This document shows, in pieces, positions 8,702 through 18,439 of a DNA stretch of 35,224 nucleotides (positions are counted from its first letter, which is position 1; the number at the start of each line of letters is the position of its first letter). The notes beneath the pieces are model-generated. The model searched no databases. It had not been told where the DNA came from and was given only the letters and a program-made list of their open reading frames with translations. The DNA is taken from positions 1 to 35,224 of the forward strand of contig NZ_JADPKR010000092.1 in NCBI RefSeq assembly GCF_023074055.1, given 5' to 3'. The position numbers were made by a program, and so were the translations under genes. Source of the DNA: Bradyrhizobium sp. 141 (GTDB taxonomy: Bacteria > Pseudomonadota > Alphaproteobacteria > Rhizobiales > Xanthobacteraceae).

Positions 8702-9514
8702 TCAAGCGTCGACCGGAGTCGCTTTCTTGAATGCGATCGCAACGATGCAGGCGAGCAGCGAAACTGTCGTCAACAAAGTGGATACGGCTGCGATCACGGG
8801 CGAGACTTCCCATTCGAGAGCGCTGAACATCTTCACTGGCAGGGTCACCGTGTTGCTGCTGGCCAGGAACCAGGAGATAACAACCTCATCGAAGGATATT
8901 AGGAAGGCGAAGAAACCAGCGCTCAAGAGCGACGGAACTAGTTGCGGAATGACGACCGTAAAGAACATTCGTATTGGTCCGGCGCCCATCAGTTCCGCGC
9001 CGAATTCGAGGTTGCGGTCCAGTTTGTGTACGCCTGCCATGATCATGAGCACGACGTAAGGCAAGGTGACTATGATGTGCCCTAGAACGAGCGACAGCGT
9101 TGTCCCGCCGATGCGAAGATACGAAAAGTAGAGATAGAGTCCGAGGGCCCCAACAATCGTTGGGATGACAAGCGGGCTCATGATCAATGCGGTAATGAGC
9201 CCCTTCCCGACGAATTCGTGGCGCGCGATCCAGTATCCTGCAGGCGCACCGGCAAGCATCGCCAGCGCCGTCGCTCCCAACGCCACCTTGATGCTCTCCC
9301 ACAGCGGGTTTAGCCAATCCGGTGAACTGAAGAAGATCTTGAACAAGTCGAGTGAGTAGCTTGCCGGCGGAAAAGTCAGCGCATTCGTCGGCCCGAATGC
9401 CATTGGGATCGTTACTACTATGGGCGCCAAGAGAAACAGATAGATAACCACCGCCAGCGCGGTCCCCATGGCATGGTAACGACGTGAATGCGGGTCGTGA
9501 ATGTTATCTGACAT
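8702..9514 (-). CDS. ABC transporter permease, PotC-like
   Basis: The 270-residue membrane protein has six hydrophobic segments, starting with ALAVVIYLFLLAPIVVTIPM. The EAA-type loop GAELMGAGPIRMFFTVVIPQ, before the penultimate membrane segment, contacts the ATPase. This is the second permease of the polyamine/opine-type importer. Its ATG at 9514 is 16 nt from the end of the upstream permease gene, so the two are co-transcribed. A gap of 171 bp separates it from the ATPase gene. In the family the PotB/PotC-like subunits form the inner-membrane heterodimer. The C-terminus (KKATPVDA) looks complete. Confidence 0.93.
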   Translation of the reverse strand: MSDNIHDPHSRRYHAMGTALAVVIYLFLLAPIVVTIPMAFGPTNALTFPPASYSLDLFKIFFSSPDWLNPLWESIKVALGATALAMLAGAPAGYWIARHEFVGKGLITALIMSPLVIPTIVGALGLYLYFSYLRIGGTTLSLVLGHIIVTLPYVVLMIMAGVHKLDRNLEFGAELMGAGPIRMFFTVVIPQLVPSLLSAGFFAFLISFDEVVISWFLASSNTVTLPVKMFSALEWEVSPVIAAVSTLLTTVSLLACIVAIAFKKATPVDA

Positions 9515-9530
9515 GAGCAGTCCCTATACC

Positions 9531-10361
9531 TCACGCCTTCAGCTTACGCCGGCGCCAAAGCGCCAGAGGAGCGGCGAAGATGAAAACCATACCGAGCAGC
9601 ACCACGCTAATCGCCGAGGCTTTTTGCCAATCCAATACCTCTCGGTTGTAGAAGGCGACGAGGCTCGACAGCATTTGATCTTGTGGCCCGCCGAGCAGCG
9701 ATGGGACGATGAACGCACCTAGAGACATCACGAAGATGCTCAGCAGACCGGCCAGTAGACCGGGTAGACTCATTGGGAGTGTCACCGTCCAGAATATACG
9801 GGCGGGTTTGGCGCCCATGATAGCGGCGGCGCGGTAAATTGCGCTGTCGATGGCGAGCAAGCTGGCGAGAACGGGCAGGACGACGAGCGGAATGAGAAAA
9901 TTGGTCATACCGACAAGAAGGCCGACCATGTTGAGCACGAGCGGCAGTTGGATCTTAATACCGAAGATCCAGCTAAGCATACTGTTGATGATCCCCTCAC
10001 GGCCCAAGATAACCGTAAATGCAAAGCATTTCACCAGAACACTGGTCCAAAAAGGCAGGAGCACAAGCACCGTCAAAAAGGCTCTACGCCGAGCGGGTTG
10101 ACGAGCAAGGTGGAGTGCGACAACGAAGCCCAGAAGTAAGCTCAGCAGGGACGACAATCCCGCCACTACGAGCGTCGTGGTCAGCGTTTGCCTGAACAAC
10201 TTGCTTGTCAGCACCTGGCCGTAAGCAGCCAACGACAACGCCGGTCCGTAGACGCTAGTGTAGAAGACGTACAAAAGAGGAGGCAATATCAACAAGGTCG
10301 CGGCCAAGACGGCCGGCGACATGAAGATTGCCTGCGCGCGGATGATGCTAATCCGATTCAT
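9531..10361 (-). CDS. ABC transporter permease, PotB-like
   Basis: The 276-residue protein begins MNRISIIRAQAIFMSPAVLA and has about six membrane-spanning segments. The EAA loop reads AAIMGAKPARIFWTVTLPMS, as expected for the first permease of PotABC-type importers. The gene lies 84 bp after the SBP stop codon, and a GC-rich hairpin (10409-10427) sits in that gap. This arrangement is common where the periplasmic protein is needed in excess over the membrane subunits. It overlaps no other convincing gene, and the order SBP, PotB-like, PotC-like, ATPase is the usual one for this transporter group. Confidence 0.93.
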   Translation of the reverse strand: MNRISIIRAQAIFMSPAVLAATLLILPPLLYVFYTSVYGPALSLAAYGQVLTSKLFRQTLTTTLVVAGLSSLLSLLLGFVVALHLARQPARRRAFLTVLVLLPFWTSVLVKCFAFTVILGREGIINSMLSWIFGIKIQLPLVLNMVGLLVGMTNFLIPLVVLPVLASLLAIDSAIYRAAAIMGAKPARIFWTVTLPMSLPGLLAGLLSIFVMSLGAFIVPSLLGGPQDQMLSSLVAFYNREVLDWQKASAISVVLLGMVFIFAAPLALWRRRKLKA

Positions 10362-10408
10362 GAGCCCAGATGGTTCGATCAGAGACAGTATGTGATGGCG
10401 TATTTGGG

Positions 10409-10427
10409 ACGGGCCAGACGGGCCCGT
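10409..10427 (-). terminator. GC-rich hairpin between SBP copy 2 and the permeases
   Basis: ACGGGCC at 10409-10415 pairs perfectly with GGCCCGT at 10421-10427 around a 5-nt loop. It lies 19 nt after the SBP stop codon and before the permease start, with no strong T-run. It is best read as a partial terminator or 3' stabiliser that lets the SBP accumulate more than the membrane subunits (inference). Confidence 0.5.
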
Positions 10428-10445
10428 TCAGTTCAGAAGTGCATT

Positions 10446-11513
10446 TCAGCCCAGGATCCACTCGTTGAAACGACGCGAGACCGCCTCGTAGTGATCCGCC
10501 CAATAAGAGCTATTGCTCACGAGGTGGCTAGGTTTGCTAGGATCTGGCTGCCATTTACGAACCTCGGCCGACAACATCGGCACGGCTTTCTTGGACACCG
10601 GAATGAGACCGGCCTCATTCTGAAACCGCGACTGAACTTCCGGGCGCTGGCAGTAGCCGATAAGTTTCATCGCGCCTTCTTTGTTCGGCGCGCCTTTGAG
10701 TACTGCGAGATCTGCAGTAAACAATAGGTTTTGCTCAAAAGAAAAGGCTAATGGCTTTCCGCCGCCCGGCTCGTTGTTGGCTTTGACCCGGTTGGGGTAG
10801 GTGTAGCTGAAATCGACCTCGCCCGTCTGCAGAAGGCTGATTGTTTGAGCTGTCGCTTCCACCCACGAGGCAACGCTTGGCTTAAGCCGGTCCAGCGCCT
10901 TAAATGCCCGATCCAGATCAAGAGGATAGATATCCTTCGGCGCGACACCGTCGGCGAGAAGCGCGAGCTCCATTACATCTGAAGGAGCTTTGCGAAGGAC
11001 GCGACGCCCCGGAAACTTCTTCAGGTCGAAGAATTCGGCAAAGTTCGCCGGATGCTTTCCGGCGCCGTATTTTTCCGGATCCCACGCTATGCCACCGGCA
11101 TACATCTCCCAAGAGACGCTGTCGCCCCTTGGCGCGACAGACATATCATTGACGTCAAACAAAGAAGGATCCAGCTTTTCCCAAAATCCTTGCTTGGATC
11201 CGAAAGCGGCTTGCGCGCCTTCGCCTTCATAAAGATCCCATTCGACGTTGCCGGTAAGCAGCTGAGCCTTGACTTTCGACAGGTCTGGTACGGGGACCAG
11301 ATTGACTTTTATTCCGGTTTCTTGAGCGAAGGGCTTCAACACCTGTTTCTCGAGGGTCGCTTGATAGCTTCCGCCATAAGCCTGCAACGCCAAAGTGACC
11401 AAATCAGACTTGGCGGCGGAACGCGAGGGCTTCAGCACCATTGGCGCAGCGAGTACGCCGACAGCTCCCGCAAGCAAGAAGCGGCGCGAGACCGTTGATC
11501 TAGGTGTCTTCAT
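10446..11513 (-). CDS. ABC transporter periplasmic substrate-binding protein (SBP copy 2)
   Basis: The 355-residue protein is a family 1-type extracellular solute-binding protein of the polyamine/opine (PotD-like) group. It starts MKTPRSTVSRRFLLAGAVGV, which contains the twin-arginine motif SRRFLLAG and points to Tat export. The mature part carries LQAYGGSYQATLEKQVLKPF, the usual first lobe, and AGGIAWDPEKYGAGKHPANF. The open frame extends upstream to 11714, but the ATG at 11513 is preceded by GCGGAGA and matches the signal-peptide start of the paralogue at 17119. It is the first gene of the complete importer operon (7430-11513). Copies 1 and 3 elsewhere in the window are clear homologues. 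Ligand specificity is unknown. Confidence 0.94.
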   Translation of the reverse strand: MKTPRSTVSRRFLLAGAVGVLAAPMVLKPSRSAAKSDLVTLALQAYGGSYQATLEKQVLKPFAQETGIKVNLVPVPDLSKVKAQLLTGNVEWDLYEGEGAQAAFGSKQGFWEKLDPSLFDVNDMSVAPRGDSVSWEMYAGGIAWDPEKYGAGKHPANFAEFFDLKKFPGRRVLRKAPSDVMELALLADGVAPKDIYPLDLDRAFKALDRLKPSVASWVEATAQTISLLQTGEVDFSYTYPNRVKANNEPGGGKPLAFSFEQNLLFTADLAVLKGAPNKEGAMKLIGYCQRPEVQSRFQNEAGLIPVSKKAVPMLSAEVRKWQPDPSKPSHLVSNSSYWADHYEAVSRRFNEWILG

Positions 11514-13521
11514 GATCGTCTCCGCTTTATTCAAGTTGACACGAATTCTCAGCGCTGAAGCGACGCGATCGGGCGAACGCGTAACGAAGCGACCCGCAGC
11601 GAGAAGAGGCAAGTTAGAAGTATCGGCTACGCCGCCCGCCAGCGGCGCCGTTTCGATGGGTAGACTGCTGCGAACGCCCATCGGCCGCAACTCGCGAAGC
11701 CCCCTAGCGTCCAAGAGCTCGAGCCAATTGGTCGGATGGGGCGACCAGTCGAGAGCCGCTCAGTTGCCGATCTCATCACCCCCCCTTTTCCGGCCACACC
11801 CATCAAGCAATCGTTCGGGCCAGAAGTCGTCCCCTAAGGGTAAATTTAGCCAGAGTTGAAAGCCGCGTCCCTCTGATGTAGGGCCTCATTCCGCCGAAAT
11901 TCTGCTCTTAGCAGCCCTTATTCGCCTAACTTCTGCTGGTCCGCTTGGTTTGCGGCGGCGGCGCTTTTTGGTAAGCTACCATCCGAGCCTGCACGGCACG
12001 TGGCTGAGACCGTCCGATTTCGAGCGCCTCAGGTTCTTGCCAACGAAACCCGGCGCAAGGGCTTGTAAACGGGCGCACCGACGGCCGTAGCATAGTTGCC
12101 AAAAAGCGCCTTGCTGGTCCAGAACGCGCCCCTTGGTGATGGTGGCGGAACGACGGCTCCAACATGTTCAGAGTTTCAAGTTGGTCGGTTGGGGGCCGGC
12201 CGCAACGCGAGCCGCCTTCGGAGAAGGACCGAATTGGTTGAGCTGCAACTGAACGCGCCATTGTCGATGACCGTAGCGTCGCGGCTCGCGCCAACCTGCG
12301 GCGCAAGCCAGAGAATGTAGACATCGCGCCTGCTCATGTACTTGCGGTTGCTTCTCATGCGCTGATAAGCAGTTGCGCATCGATCTCGAATTTGTCGTCG
12401 ATGCTGACGCATTGGATCCGCTATTCGGCCAAATTCGGCGCGCCAAGCGCGTGAGCTTGCGTGAGCGCAATTGAGTCTGTCCGACGGGGCCGAGCAGAAA
12501 CCGCAGCGAGAGACGAAGCTGTGGCCGAAGGCGACCTTGACGTTCAACCTCCTCGACTTGAAATAACAACTGCCAGTGGATCGTCGATGATGGGCCAGCG
12601 GCGGGGCTCGGGTTCGTCACGCCGCAGGCCCCGTTCTTTTGGCGTGGATGAATACGCGCCGCAGGCGTGCCAGTTTGTGGCAGCGATAACGCCATTGAGA
12701 GGGCGCTCGATGACCAGACAGTGAGCTTGTCCATAGTCAATCACCGCTGTATCGTACGATCGTCATGGGCCGCAGCGGCTGATGTGTACAGCGAACTGAC
12801 AGCTAAGGCGCTCGCATTTACGCACACGCTTGAGGTTTCGAAGCCGAACTCACCAGTTAGTGAGACCTCGCACTCAAACGTCCGAGAGTTCATGCGGCGT
12901 CTCGCCCCCGAGATCGATGCCTTCGCGCCTTATTTCATCGCTCACTCGCCCAAAACGCAAAAAATCCGCGCCATCGCTCTCTACCTTCTGTTGCGGTCTC
13001 CACTCGATTCAGGAGCGTTCTTTCGGTGTTCCAAGCGTCATTGCAGCAGTTGTCCTCGTTGAGGGGATAACGTGGGGGGTCGACCCAAGAGCTTCATTGG
13101 CGAAATGGACCCGCTAGGCAATCTTGACGTCCATGCAGCGTTCACGGCTCAGAGCAGCAATGTCACTGACGAAACCCTGCCGATCGGGACATGCTGTGAC
13201 TGACCACCGCGAGCTTCGCCGTGCCGCTGGATACCCTCGGGTACCACCCGGAATCGGGATAGCAAGGCTGGAGCTGCTTGGCGCTCACTTTTATAGAGCC
13301 GTTGAGAAAGTTGCAGGCGAGGTGGCAAGTACCAATTCGCAGGGAGAACGGATGATGCAGGGAGAACGGATGATATTGGCGGGCCTCACGAGGCTTTCTC
13401 ACGCAAGTTGCCAAAAGCGGAGCAAATGTAAAACGTCCTTGCCTATTTGGTGTGAGTTGAGCTTGTGATGCACAACTAGTCCGGCCGAGCATCAAACGAA
13501 GTGGACGAGGTAGGGTCTAAC
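11514..13521. other. About 2.0 kb without a recognisable gene
   Basis: Many overlapping open frames of 60-190 codons occur on both strands. None shows a known domain, membrane pattern or convincing ribosome-binding site, and their compositions (rich in Arg, Ser, Pro) look like chance frames in GC-rich DNA. The first 100 bp must hold the promoter of the importer operon and the last stretch the promoter of the MFS gene at 13522. A direct repeat, GGGAGAACGGATGAT, occurs twice close together near 13345-13375. The region probably represents decayed genes that I cannot name. Confidence 0.5.
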
Positions 13522-15252
13522 ATGACCGATCCAGCTACGCCGCAGGAGCTCAGCACTGACGGCATCGCCGCTCCTTTGCGGTTTCCAGCGTTTCGACGCA
13601 TTTGGCTGGCCAGCCTGCTCGCCTATCTGGGGATCCTGATCCAGTTTGTTGGTGCGGCGTGGGCTATGACAGAGATGACGTCATCGGCCGACAGGGTCGC
13701 GCTCGTCACGACGGCCTTGATGCTCCCCGTGATGCTAGTGTCGATGCCGGCTGGGGCAATTGCCGACATGCATGACCGCCGTGTCGTGATCCTCATTGCG
13801 CTCTCGATTGCACTTTGCGGCGCCACCGCGCTTACGGTGCTTGATCTTATCGGCCTGATCACACCTGACCTTCTGCTTGTGTTGTGCTTTGTGGTGGGCA
13901 GTGGCATGGCACTGATGAATCCGGCGTGGCAATCCTCTATGAGTGAACGAGTTCCGGCAGACGCCTTGCCGGCAGCAGTTGCACTCGATGGCATCAGCTA
14001 CAACATCGCACGCATCTTCGGGCCCGCCATCGGCGGCATTGTGGTTTCGACCGGGGGCGCGGTCGCGGCCTTTGCACTGAACGCGCTGCTATATCTGCCG
14101 CTCATAATCGCGCTATTCTTTTGGAAGCGCGTCGTGGAGCCGTCGAAGTTCCCACGCGAACAGCTAACCCGCGCCATTGTCTCGGGCCTGCGTTACATTG
14201 CCAATTCCCCTTCAATCAAGGTCGTGCTGACTCGCGCGATGATAACTAGCGTCATCGCTGGTTCGATCCCAGCTCTGATGCCGCTGGTGTCTCGCGACCT
14301 CCTTCATGGTGGCGCGCAGACCTATGGAATCATGCTTGGAGCCTTTGGTTTTGGTGCCGTTGTTGGGGCACTGAGTATGGGCGAGATGCGCAAGCGGATG
14401 AGTGCCGAGGCCGCAATACGAGCGTGTTCGCTCTCGATGAGCGGCGCGATCGCCGCCGTAGCGCTGAGCCGCGAGCCGTTTCTAACCGCTATCGCACTCG
14501 TCCTGGCCGGCGCGACATGGATAATCGCATTTACGTCGTTCAGTATCGGCGTACAGCTCTCCGCGCCACGCTGGGTCGTGGGTCGATCGCTTGCAGCCTA
14601 TCAGGCATCGACATCGGGCGGCGTAGCTATCGGTAGTTGGGCTTGGGGTCGGCTCACCGATGCCGCTGGCGTTGAGATTGCACTGCTTGTCTCCTCCGCA
14701 CTCATGGTGCTTTCGGCGCTGTTTGGATTCTGGATGCCAGTGCCCCGCACGAACACACCTGACGAGGACAGCGAGCTATTGGCGGTTCCCGAGGTGCGGC
14801 TCCCTCTTACCGCGCGCAGCGGGCCGGTTCTGGTGGAGATTGAATACCGGGTTGCGCCGGAGAATGCGCGAGCCTTTCACAACATGATGCAGGACGTGCA
14901 GCTATCACGTCAGCGCAACGGTGCCTATGGCTGGTCAATCGCCCGCGACATTGCCGATCCTGAGCTATGGACGGAGGGTTATCGTTGCCCGACATGGCTC
15001 GATTATTTGCGCCAGCGCAACCGCTCGGCCCAATTTGAGGGCGCGCTAGAACAGCAAGCAATGGCTTTCCACATTGCCCCTCATCCCGTGAGAATCCGCC
15101 GCATGCTGGAGCGCCCGTTCGGGTCCGTGCGCTCGAAGGATGAGCCGCCTAATCGCGCCGGAAGCGTAGTGAAGCCCGGTCATTGCAAACGCGGCATGGG
15201 CAACTGTAGCTCGCATCCAGCCACGACCGCCGCTGAGACCGGGAAGGCATAA
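13522..15252 (+). CDS. MFS transporter of the MFS_3 (EntS-like) family with C-terminal soluble domain (copy 2)
   Basis: The 576-residue paralogue of the protein at 4515 has the same layout: about 12 membrane segments, the loop ADMHDRRVVILIAL, NPAWQSSMSERVP, FGPAIGGIVVS, and APRWVVGRSLAAYQA in the second half. A soluble tail of about 130 residues follows from SGPVLVEIEYRVAPENARAF, aligning with the tail of copy 1 through ERPFG. The ATG at 13522 is preferred over the GTG at 13501 because GAGGTAGGG precedes it. By eye identity to copy 1 is moderate, so the duplication is old. It is flanked by an upstream minus-strand SBP and a downstream minus-strand SDR, the same order as in module 1. The substrate is unknown. 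Confidence 0.9.
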   Translation: MTDPATPQELSTDGIAAPLRFPAFRRIWLASLLAYLGILIQFVGAAWAMTEMTSSADRVALVTTALMLPVMLVSMPAGAIADMHDRRVVILIALSIALCGATALTVLDLIGLITPDLLLVLCFVVGSGMALMNPAWQSSMSERVPADALPAAVALDGISYNIARIFGPAIGGIVVSTGGAVAAFALNALLYLPLIIALFFWKRVVEPSKFPREQLTRAIVSGLRYIANSPSIKVVLTRAMITSVIAGSIPALMPLVSRDLLHGGAQTYGIMLGAFGFGAVVGALSMGEMRKRMSAEAAIRACSLSMSGAIAAVALSREPFLTAIALVLAGATWIIAFTSFSIGVQLSAPRWVVGRSLAAYQASTSGGVAIGSWAWGRLTDAAGVEIALLVSSALMVLSALFGFWMPVPRTNTPDEDSELLAVPEVRLPLTARSGPVLVEIEYRVAPENARAFHNMMQDVQLSRQRNGAYGWSIARDIADPELWTEGYRCPTWLDYLRQRNRSAQFEGALEQQAMAFHIAPHPVRIRRMLERPFGSVRSKDEPPNRAGSVVKPGHCKRGMGNCSSHPATTAAETGKA

Positions 15253-15684
15253 TCGAGACTCAAAACCACAGAGGCCACAAGTCCATGCGCGTCGCTCAAG
15301 TATGCCTTCTTCTCAGGCAGCATGCAGGAAGCTCCGATGGTGCTGGCGCAAATGCTCTCCGCACACGAAGATCGGTACTTCGGCTCAATTCACAGGTTCG
15401 ATCCTCGGGCCTTTTGAACTCCCCGTTGGATACGGGAATTTCGCGATGCTTGACCATGTCCTCGCTCCGACGCGCGATGCTCTCCAACGTTTCGTTGGTA
15501 TCATCTGCACTCCGCGCGCTGGAGATTCCGAGTGCTTTGCCGGCTTGACCGCCGGACACTTCCGCTGATCAGCAGCACAGGTGATCGCCTCGCCGTGCGA
15601 GCACCGAGCAACAGCGTGATCTTAGACCCGGCAGCTCAGGTGAGTGCAATGGCGGGCGAACTACCTGTTGCGCCTAATGCGATT
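15253..15684. other. About 430 bp, decayed sequence without an intact gene
   Basis: A short plus-strand frame at about 15290-15418 reads SLKYAFFSGSMQEAPMVLA followed by QMLSAHEDRYFG and then a stop. This looks like protein-coding sequence rather than chance, but it has no proper start and I do not recognise the family. The remaining frames to 15684 have no recognisable content. The interval separates the convergent MFS (plus) and SDR (minus) genes, so terminators would be expected here, but no convincing hairpin with a T-run was found. Confidence 0.4.
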
Positions 15685-16386
15685 TCAGCTACCGGCGGCC
15701 CCGACTGTCATTCCTCCGCAAACGTAGAGGACCTGCCCCGTGACAAAGCCGCTTCGTTGATCAAGAAAAAATGTCACCGCGTTGGCAACATCGGCAGCCG
15801 TGCCGATGCGTCGGACCGGAATTGCGTCGAGGATGGCTTTCGTAGGCGGACTTCCCGCTGGGTTTGCCCGGTCAAAAAGTTCGGTCTGGATCGGGCCGGG
15901 GCCGACGGCGTTGGTCGTGATGCCAAAGGCACCTAGTTCAAGCGCCCAGACCTTCGCCATCGCGATCAGTCCAGCTTTTGTCGCGGCATACGCAGAACGC
16001 GATTCCTTTCCTAGTGCAGCGCGCGAGGACATGTTCACAATACGCCCAAAACGGGCGGCCTTCATGCCGGGTAGAACAGCTTGCAGGCATTGTAGAGCGC
16101 ACCTGAGGTTGAGCGATACTACGGCATCGAGATCGGCCAAACTCTGCTCTTCCACAGAATTTGGCCTGACGACACCAACATTGTTCACAAGACGGGTTAT
16201 CGGCCCGTCCTTTAGCGCTTGCCCGAGCGCCGCGGATGCTGATCCTGGATCGGACAGGTCCGCGACGATGTCGCCACCTAGGCGATCGATAACGACGACC
16301 TCGTATCCCTCGGCTCTACAGCGCTCTGCCGTTGCATGGCCGATTCCTGCTGCACCGCCCGTGATCAGAACGCGTTCGCGTGTCAT
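15685..16386 (-). CDS. Short-chain dehydrogenase/reductase, SDR family (copy 2)
   Basis: The 233-residue protein is a classical SDR with TGGAAGIG at residues 9-16, NNVG at 68-71 (Val replaces the usual Ala), Asn93, Ser120, Tyr133 and Lys137 (YAATK), and a C-terminal GFVTGQVLYVCGG. Asp34 after VVVID suggests use of NAD(H). It is slightly shorter than the 245-255 residues common in the family because the region after the second strand is compact. The ATG at 16386 has AAGGAGA 5-11 nt upstream. It lies convergent to MFS copy 2, the same place that SDR copy 1 holds next to MFS copy 1. The two SDRs are distant in sequence. The substrate is unknown. Confidence 0.92.
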   Translation of the reverse strand: MTRERVLITGGAAGIGHATAERCRAEGYEVVVIDRLGGDIVADLSDPGSASAALGQALKDGPITRLVNNVGVVRPNSVEEQSLADLDAVVSLNLRCALQCLQAVLPGMKAARFGRIVNMSSRAALGKESRSAYAATKAGLIAMAKVWALELGAFGITTNAVGPGPIQTELFDRANPAGSPPTKAILDAIPVRRIGTAADVANAVTFFLDQRSGFVTGQVLYVCGGMTVGAAGS

Positions 16387-17083
16387 GTGCTCTCCTTATG
16401 AGGATATTGCATTTTGTGGGCCATCGTATCGCGGCCAGCTCTTGAATTTGGAAAGAGCCGTCTCGCTAATTCTCCCGCATTCCGCGGCTGGGCAGACTGA
16501 AGGGCAGCGCGTGTAACCCCGTCGTTGGACTTCCGTTAGCTAGAGAGCATCGAGTAGACAATTGCTAAATCTGTTTTTGCAAAAAGATGAGATATCTCGC
16601 CGAAATCCAGCGTTCCTTCTGCCCGAGACCCAATTTCTTGCTTCGTGAAATCGATGCTCCCGATGTCTGCCTCAATGCGATTGGATCATCGACGCAGCAC
16701 AGGTGAGAGCACTCGAGCGGTCGCGACTGCTCCGACCGTCGCGCCGCAGAACCTCCAACTCGCTCATGGATTTTCGTAATGCGCCAATCCATTTTCGCCT
16801 GCAAAGCCTTTAGGAAATAGTGCGCGTCCAGGCTTGCCCGGGGCGAGATATGCGTTCCTAAGAGGCTTCGCTGGCACGCAGGAGGCTAGCGGGTGCAGCA
16901 GAGTATAAGGGCTAGAGCTGTCTTACTGGTTGTCACTAAGCCGAAGGTATAGCTGGTCCATAGACCCCTGCATAGCAGACGCGCAAGCGTGGTGAGCAGT
17001 CAAATACCGCCCGCGTGCAGGGCTGCCAAGCAGGGTGCCAATAGGGCTCATGGACACAACCATTGTGTTCGAGCAATAAATAT
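16387..17083. other. About 700 bp without a recognisable gene
   Basis: One minus-strand frame of 79 codons (16565-16804) is open but has no recognisable domain. In module 2 the corresponding stretch between SDR and SBP would be expected to hold permease and ATPase genes; none is visible here. A short hairpin (ACACAA/TTGTGT, 17054-17068) lies near the right end. Confidence 0.5.
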
Positions 17084-17097
17084 CGGGCGACGGCCCG
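17084..17097 (-). terminator. Short hairpin downstream of SBP copy 3
   Basis: CGGGC at 17084-17088 pairs with GCCCG at 17093-17097 around a 4-nt loop, 21 nt past the stop codon of the minus-strand SBP and followed by an AT-rich stretch. The stem is short, so this is a weak call. It matches in position the hairpins after SBP copies 1 and 2. Confidence 0.35.
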
Positions 17098-17118
17098 TTA
17101 AAACAGACGACAAACGGA

Positions 17119-18180
17119 TTAGCTCTTGATCCACTCCTTGAAACGACTCGTCACCGCCTCGTAGTTATCTGCCCAATATTCGCTGTTGCTTATGAGATTG
17201 TTTGACCTGTTCATATCGGGTTGCCACTTGCGCGCGTCATCCGATAGCAACGGGATGGCTTTCTTGGACACCGGAATCGTACCTGCTTCACTTTCCACTC
17301 GTGCCTGAACTTCCGAACGCAGGAAGTAGGCAACAAGCTTCATCCCGTTCTCCTTGTTTGGCGCGTTCTTGAGCACCGCGAGATCTGAGGGGTAGATTAG
17401 GTTTTGCTCAAAGGAGAAGGCCAACGGCGTTCCGCCCCCAGGGCCAGTTGTAGCTTTGACGCGATTAGAAAATGCATAACTGAAATCGGCCTCGCCCGTT
17501 TGCAGGAGAGAAATTGTCTGCGGCGTAGCATTCGTCCATGAGGCAATGCTCGGCTTGATCCGATCGAGCGCCTTGAACGCCCGATCTAGATCAAGAGGAT
17601 AAACGTCCTTCGGGGCCACCCCATCTGCCAGAAGCGCCACCTCCATCACATTATTGGCCCTGTTGCTCAAAACGCGCTTTCCGGGAAACTTATTCAGATC
17701 GAAAAAATCAGCAAAGTTTTCTGGATGTTTTCCGGGGCCGAATTTCGCCGGATCCCAAGCTATGCCGCCAGGATAGAAATTATATGTGACGCGGTCCCTT
17801 TTTGGGGGAACCACCATGTCTTCAACGTTGAATAAAGAAGGATCCAACGGCTCCCAAAAGCCCTGCCTTGACCCACTAGCAACCCCGGCGCCAGCGTCCA
17901 AAAAAACGTCCCACTCGACGTTCCCCGTCAGCAGTTGAGCCCGGATTTTCGCTAGCTCCGGTCCAGGAATAAGGTTGACCTTAATTCCGGTTTCTTCAGT
18001 AAATGGCTTGAAAACATTTCTGACTAGGAGATCCTGATACGTACCGCCATAAGCAGTGAAGGTAACCGAGTCAGACTTTGCAGCGACCCGCGAGGGCTTC
18101 ATCACTGCGGGCGCCGAAAGTGCGGCGGCCCCGACAAGGAAGGTGCGGCGCGAGAGTGTTGCTGTAAAGGTGTCCTTCAC
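17119..18180 (-). CDS. ABC transporter periplasmic substrate-binding protein, orphan (SBP copy 3)
   Basis: The 353-residue protein is closely related to copy 2. Shared segments include LDLDRAFKALDR, LAFSFEQNL and the C-terminal YWADNYEAVTSRFKEW. The Tat-type signal is LSRRTFLVGAAALSAPAV. The GTG at 18180 is chosen over the ATG at 18207 because GAGGAGGG stands just before it and the resulting start (VKDTF) aligns with copy 2 (MKTPR). No permease or ATPase gene follows; the next feature downstream is 700 bp of empty sequence. It could feed the permeases encoded at 8702-10361 with a different ligand range (inference), or be a relic of a lost importer. It has no visible frameshift and all segments seen in copy 2 are present. 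Confidence 0.92.
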   Translation of the reverse strand: MKDTFTATLSRRTFLVGAAALSAPAVMKPSRVAAKSDSVTFTAYGGTYQDLLVRNVFKPFTEETGIKVNLIPGPELAKIRAQLLTGNVEWDVFLDAGAGVASGSRQGFWEPLDPSLFNVEDMVVPPKRDRVTYNFYPGGIAWDPAKFGPGKHPENFADFFDLNKFPGKRVLSNRANNVMEVALLADGVAPKDVYPLDLDRAFKALDRIKPSIASWTNATPQTISLLQTGEADFSYAFSNRVKATTGPGGGTPLAFSFEQNLIYPSDLAVLKNAPNKENGMKLVAYFLRSEVQARVESEAGTIPVSKKAIPLLSDDARKWQPDMNRSNNLISNSEYWADNYEAVTSRFKEWIKS

Positions 18181-18439
18181 GGATCCCTCCTCAATAACTT
18201 GTTGCATTCCTTATCGAGGCGGCTTGTTTTGACTGCACGCCTCTGCCGCCCTAACCTTATAAGGTGGGTAGCTACACCCCGAGAATGTAGGCAAGCCAAT
18301 ACTGCATGACGGCAAAGATCAAGAAATACTGTAGAAATTCTGCAAAAAGCCGATGCCGTGATTCGAATTCCGGCGGCAAGTCTTGTGCGCCAGGCGCCAG
18401 CGAAGAGACGTCTACAATTCAGAGATTTAGGCGGTGGAC

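Noticed and set aside
12168..12740. A 190-codon minus-strand frame in the empty 2-kb region
   Set aside because: Composition is Arg/Ser/Gln-rich, there is no ribosome-binding site and no known motif, and two other frames overlap it.
15782..16516. A 244-codon plus-strand open frame
   Set aside because: Antisense to the SDR gene with all classical motifs; no domain of its own.
16565..16804. A 79-codon minus-strand frame as a small gene
   Set aside because: No recognisable domain or start signal was seen, and nothing supports expression.
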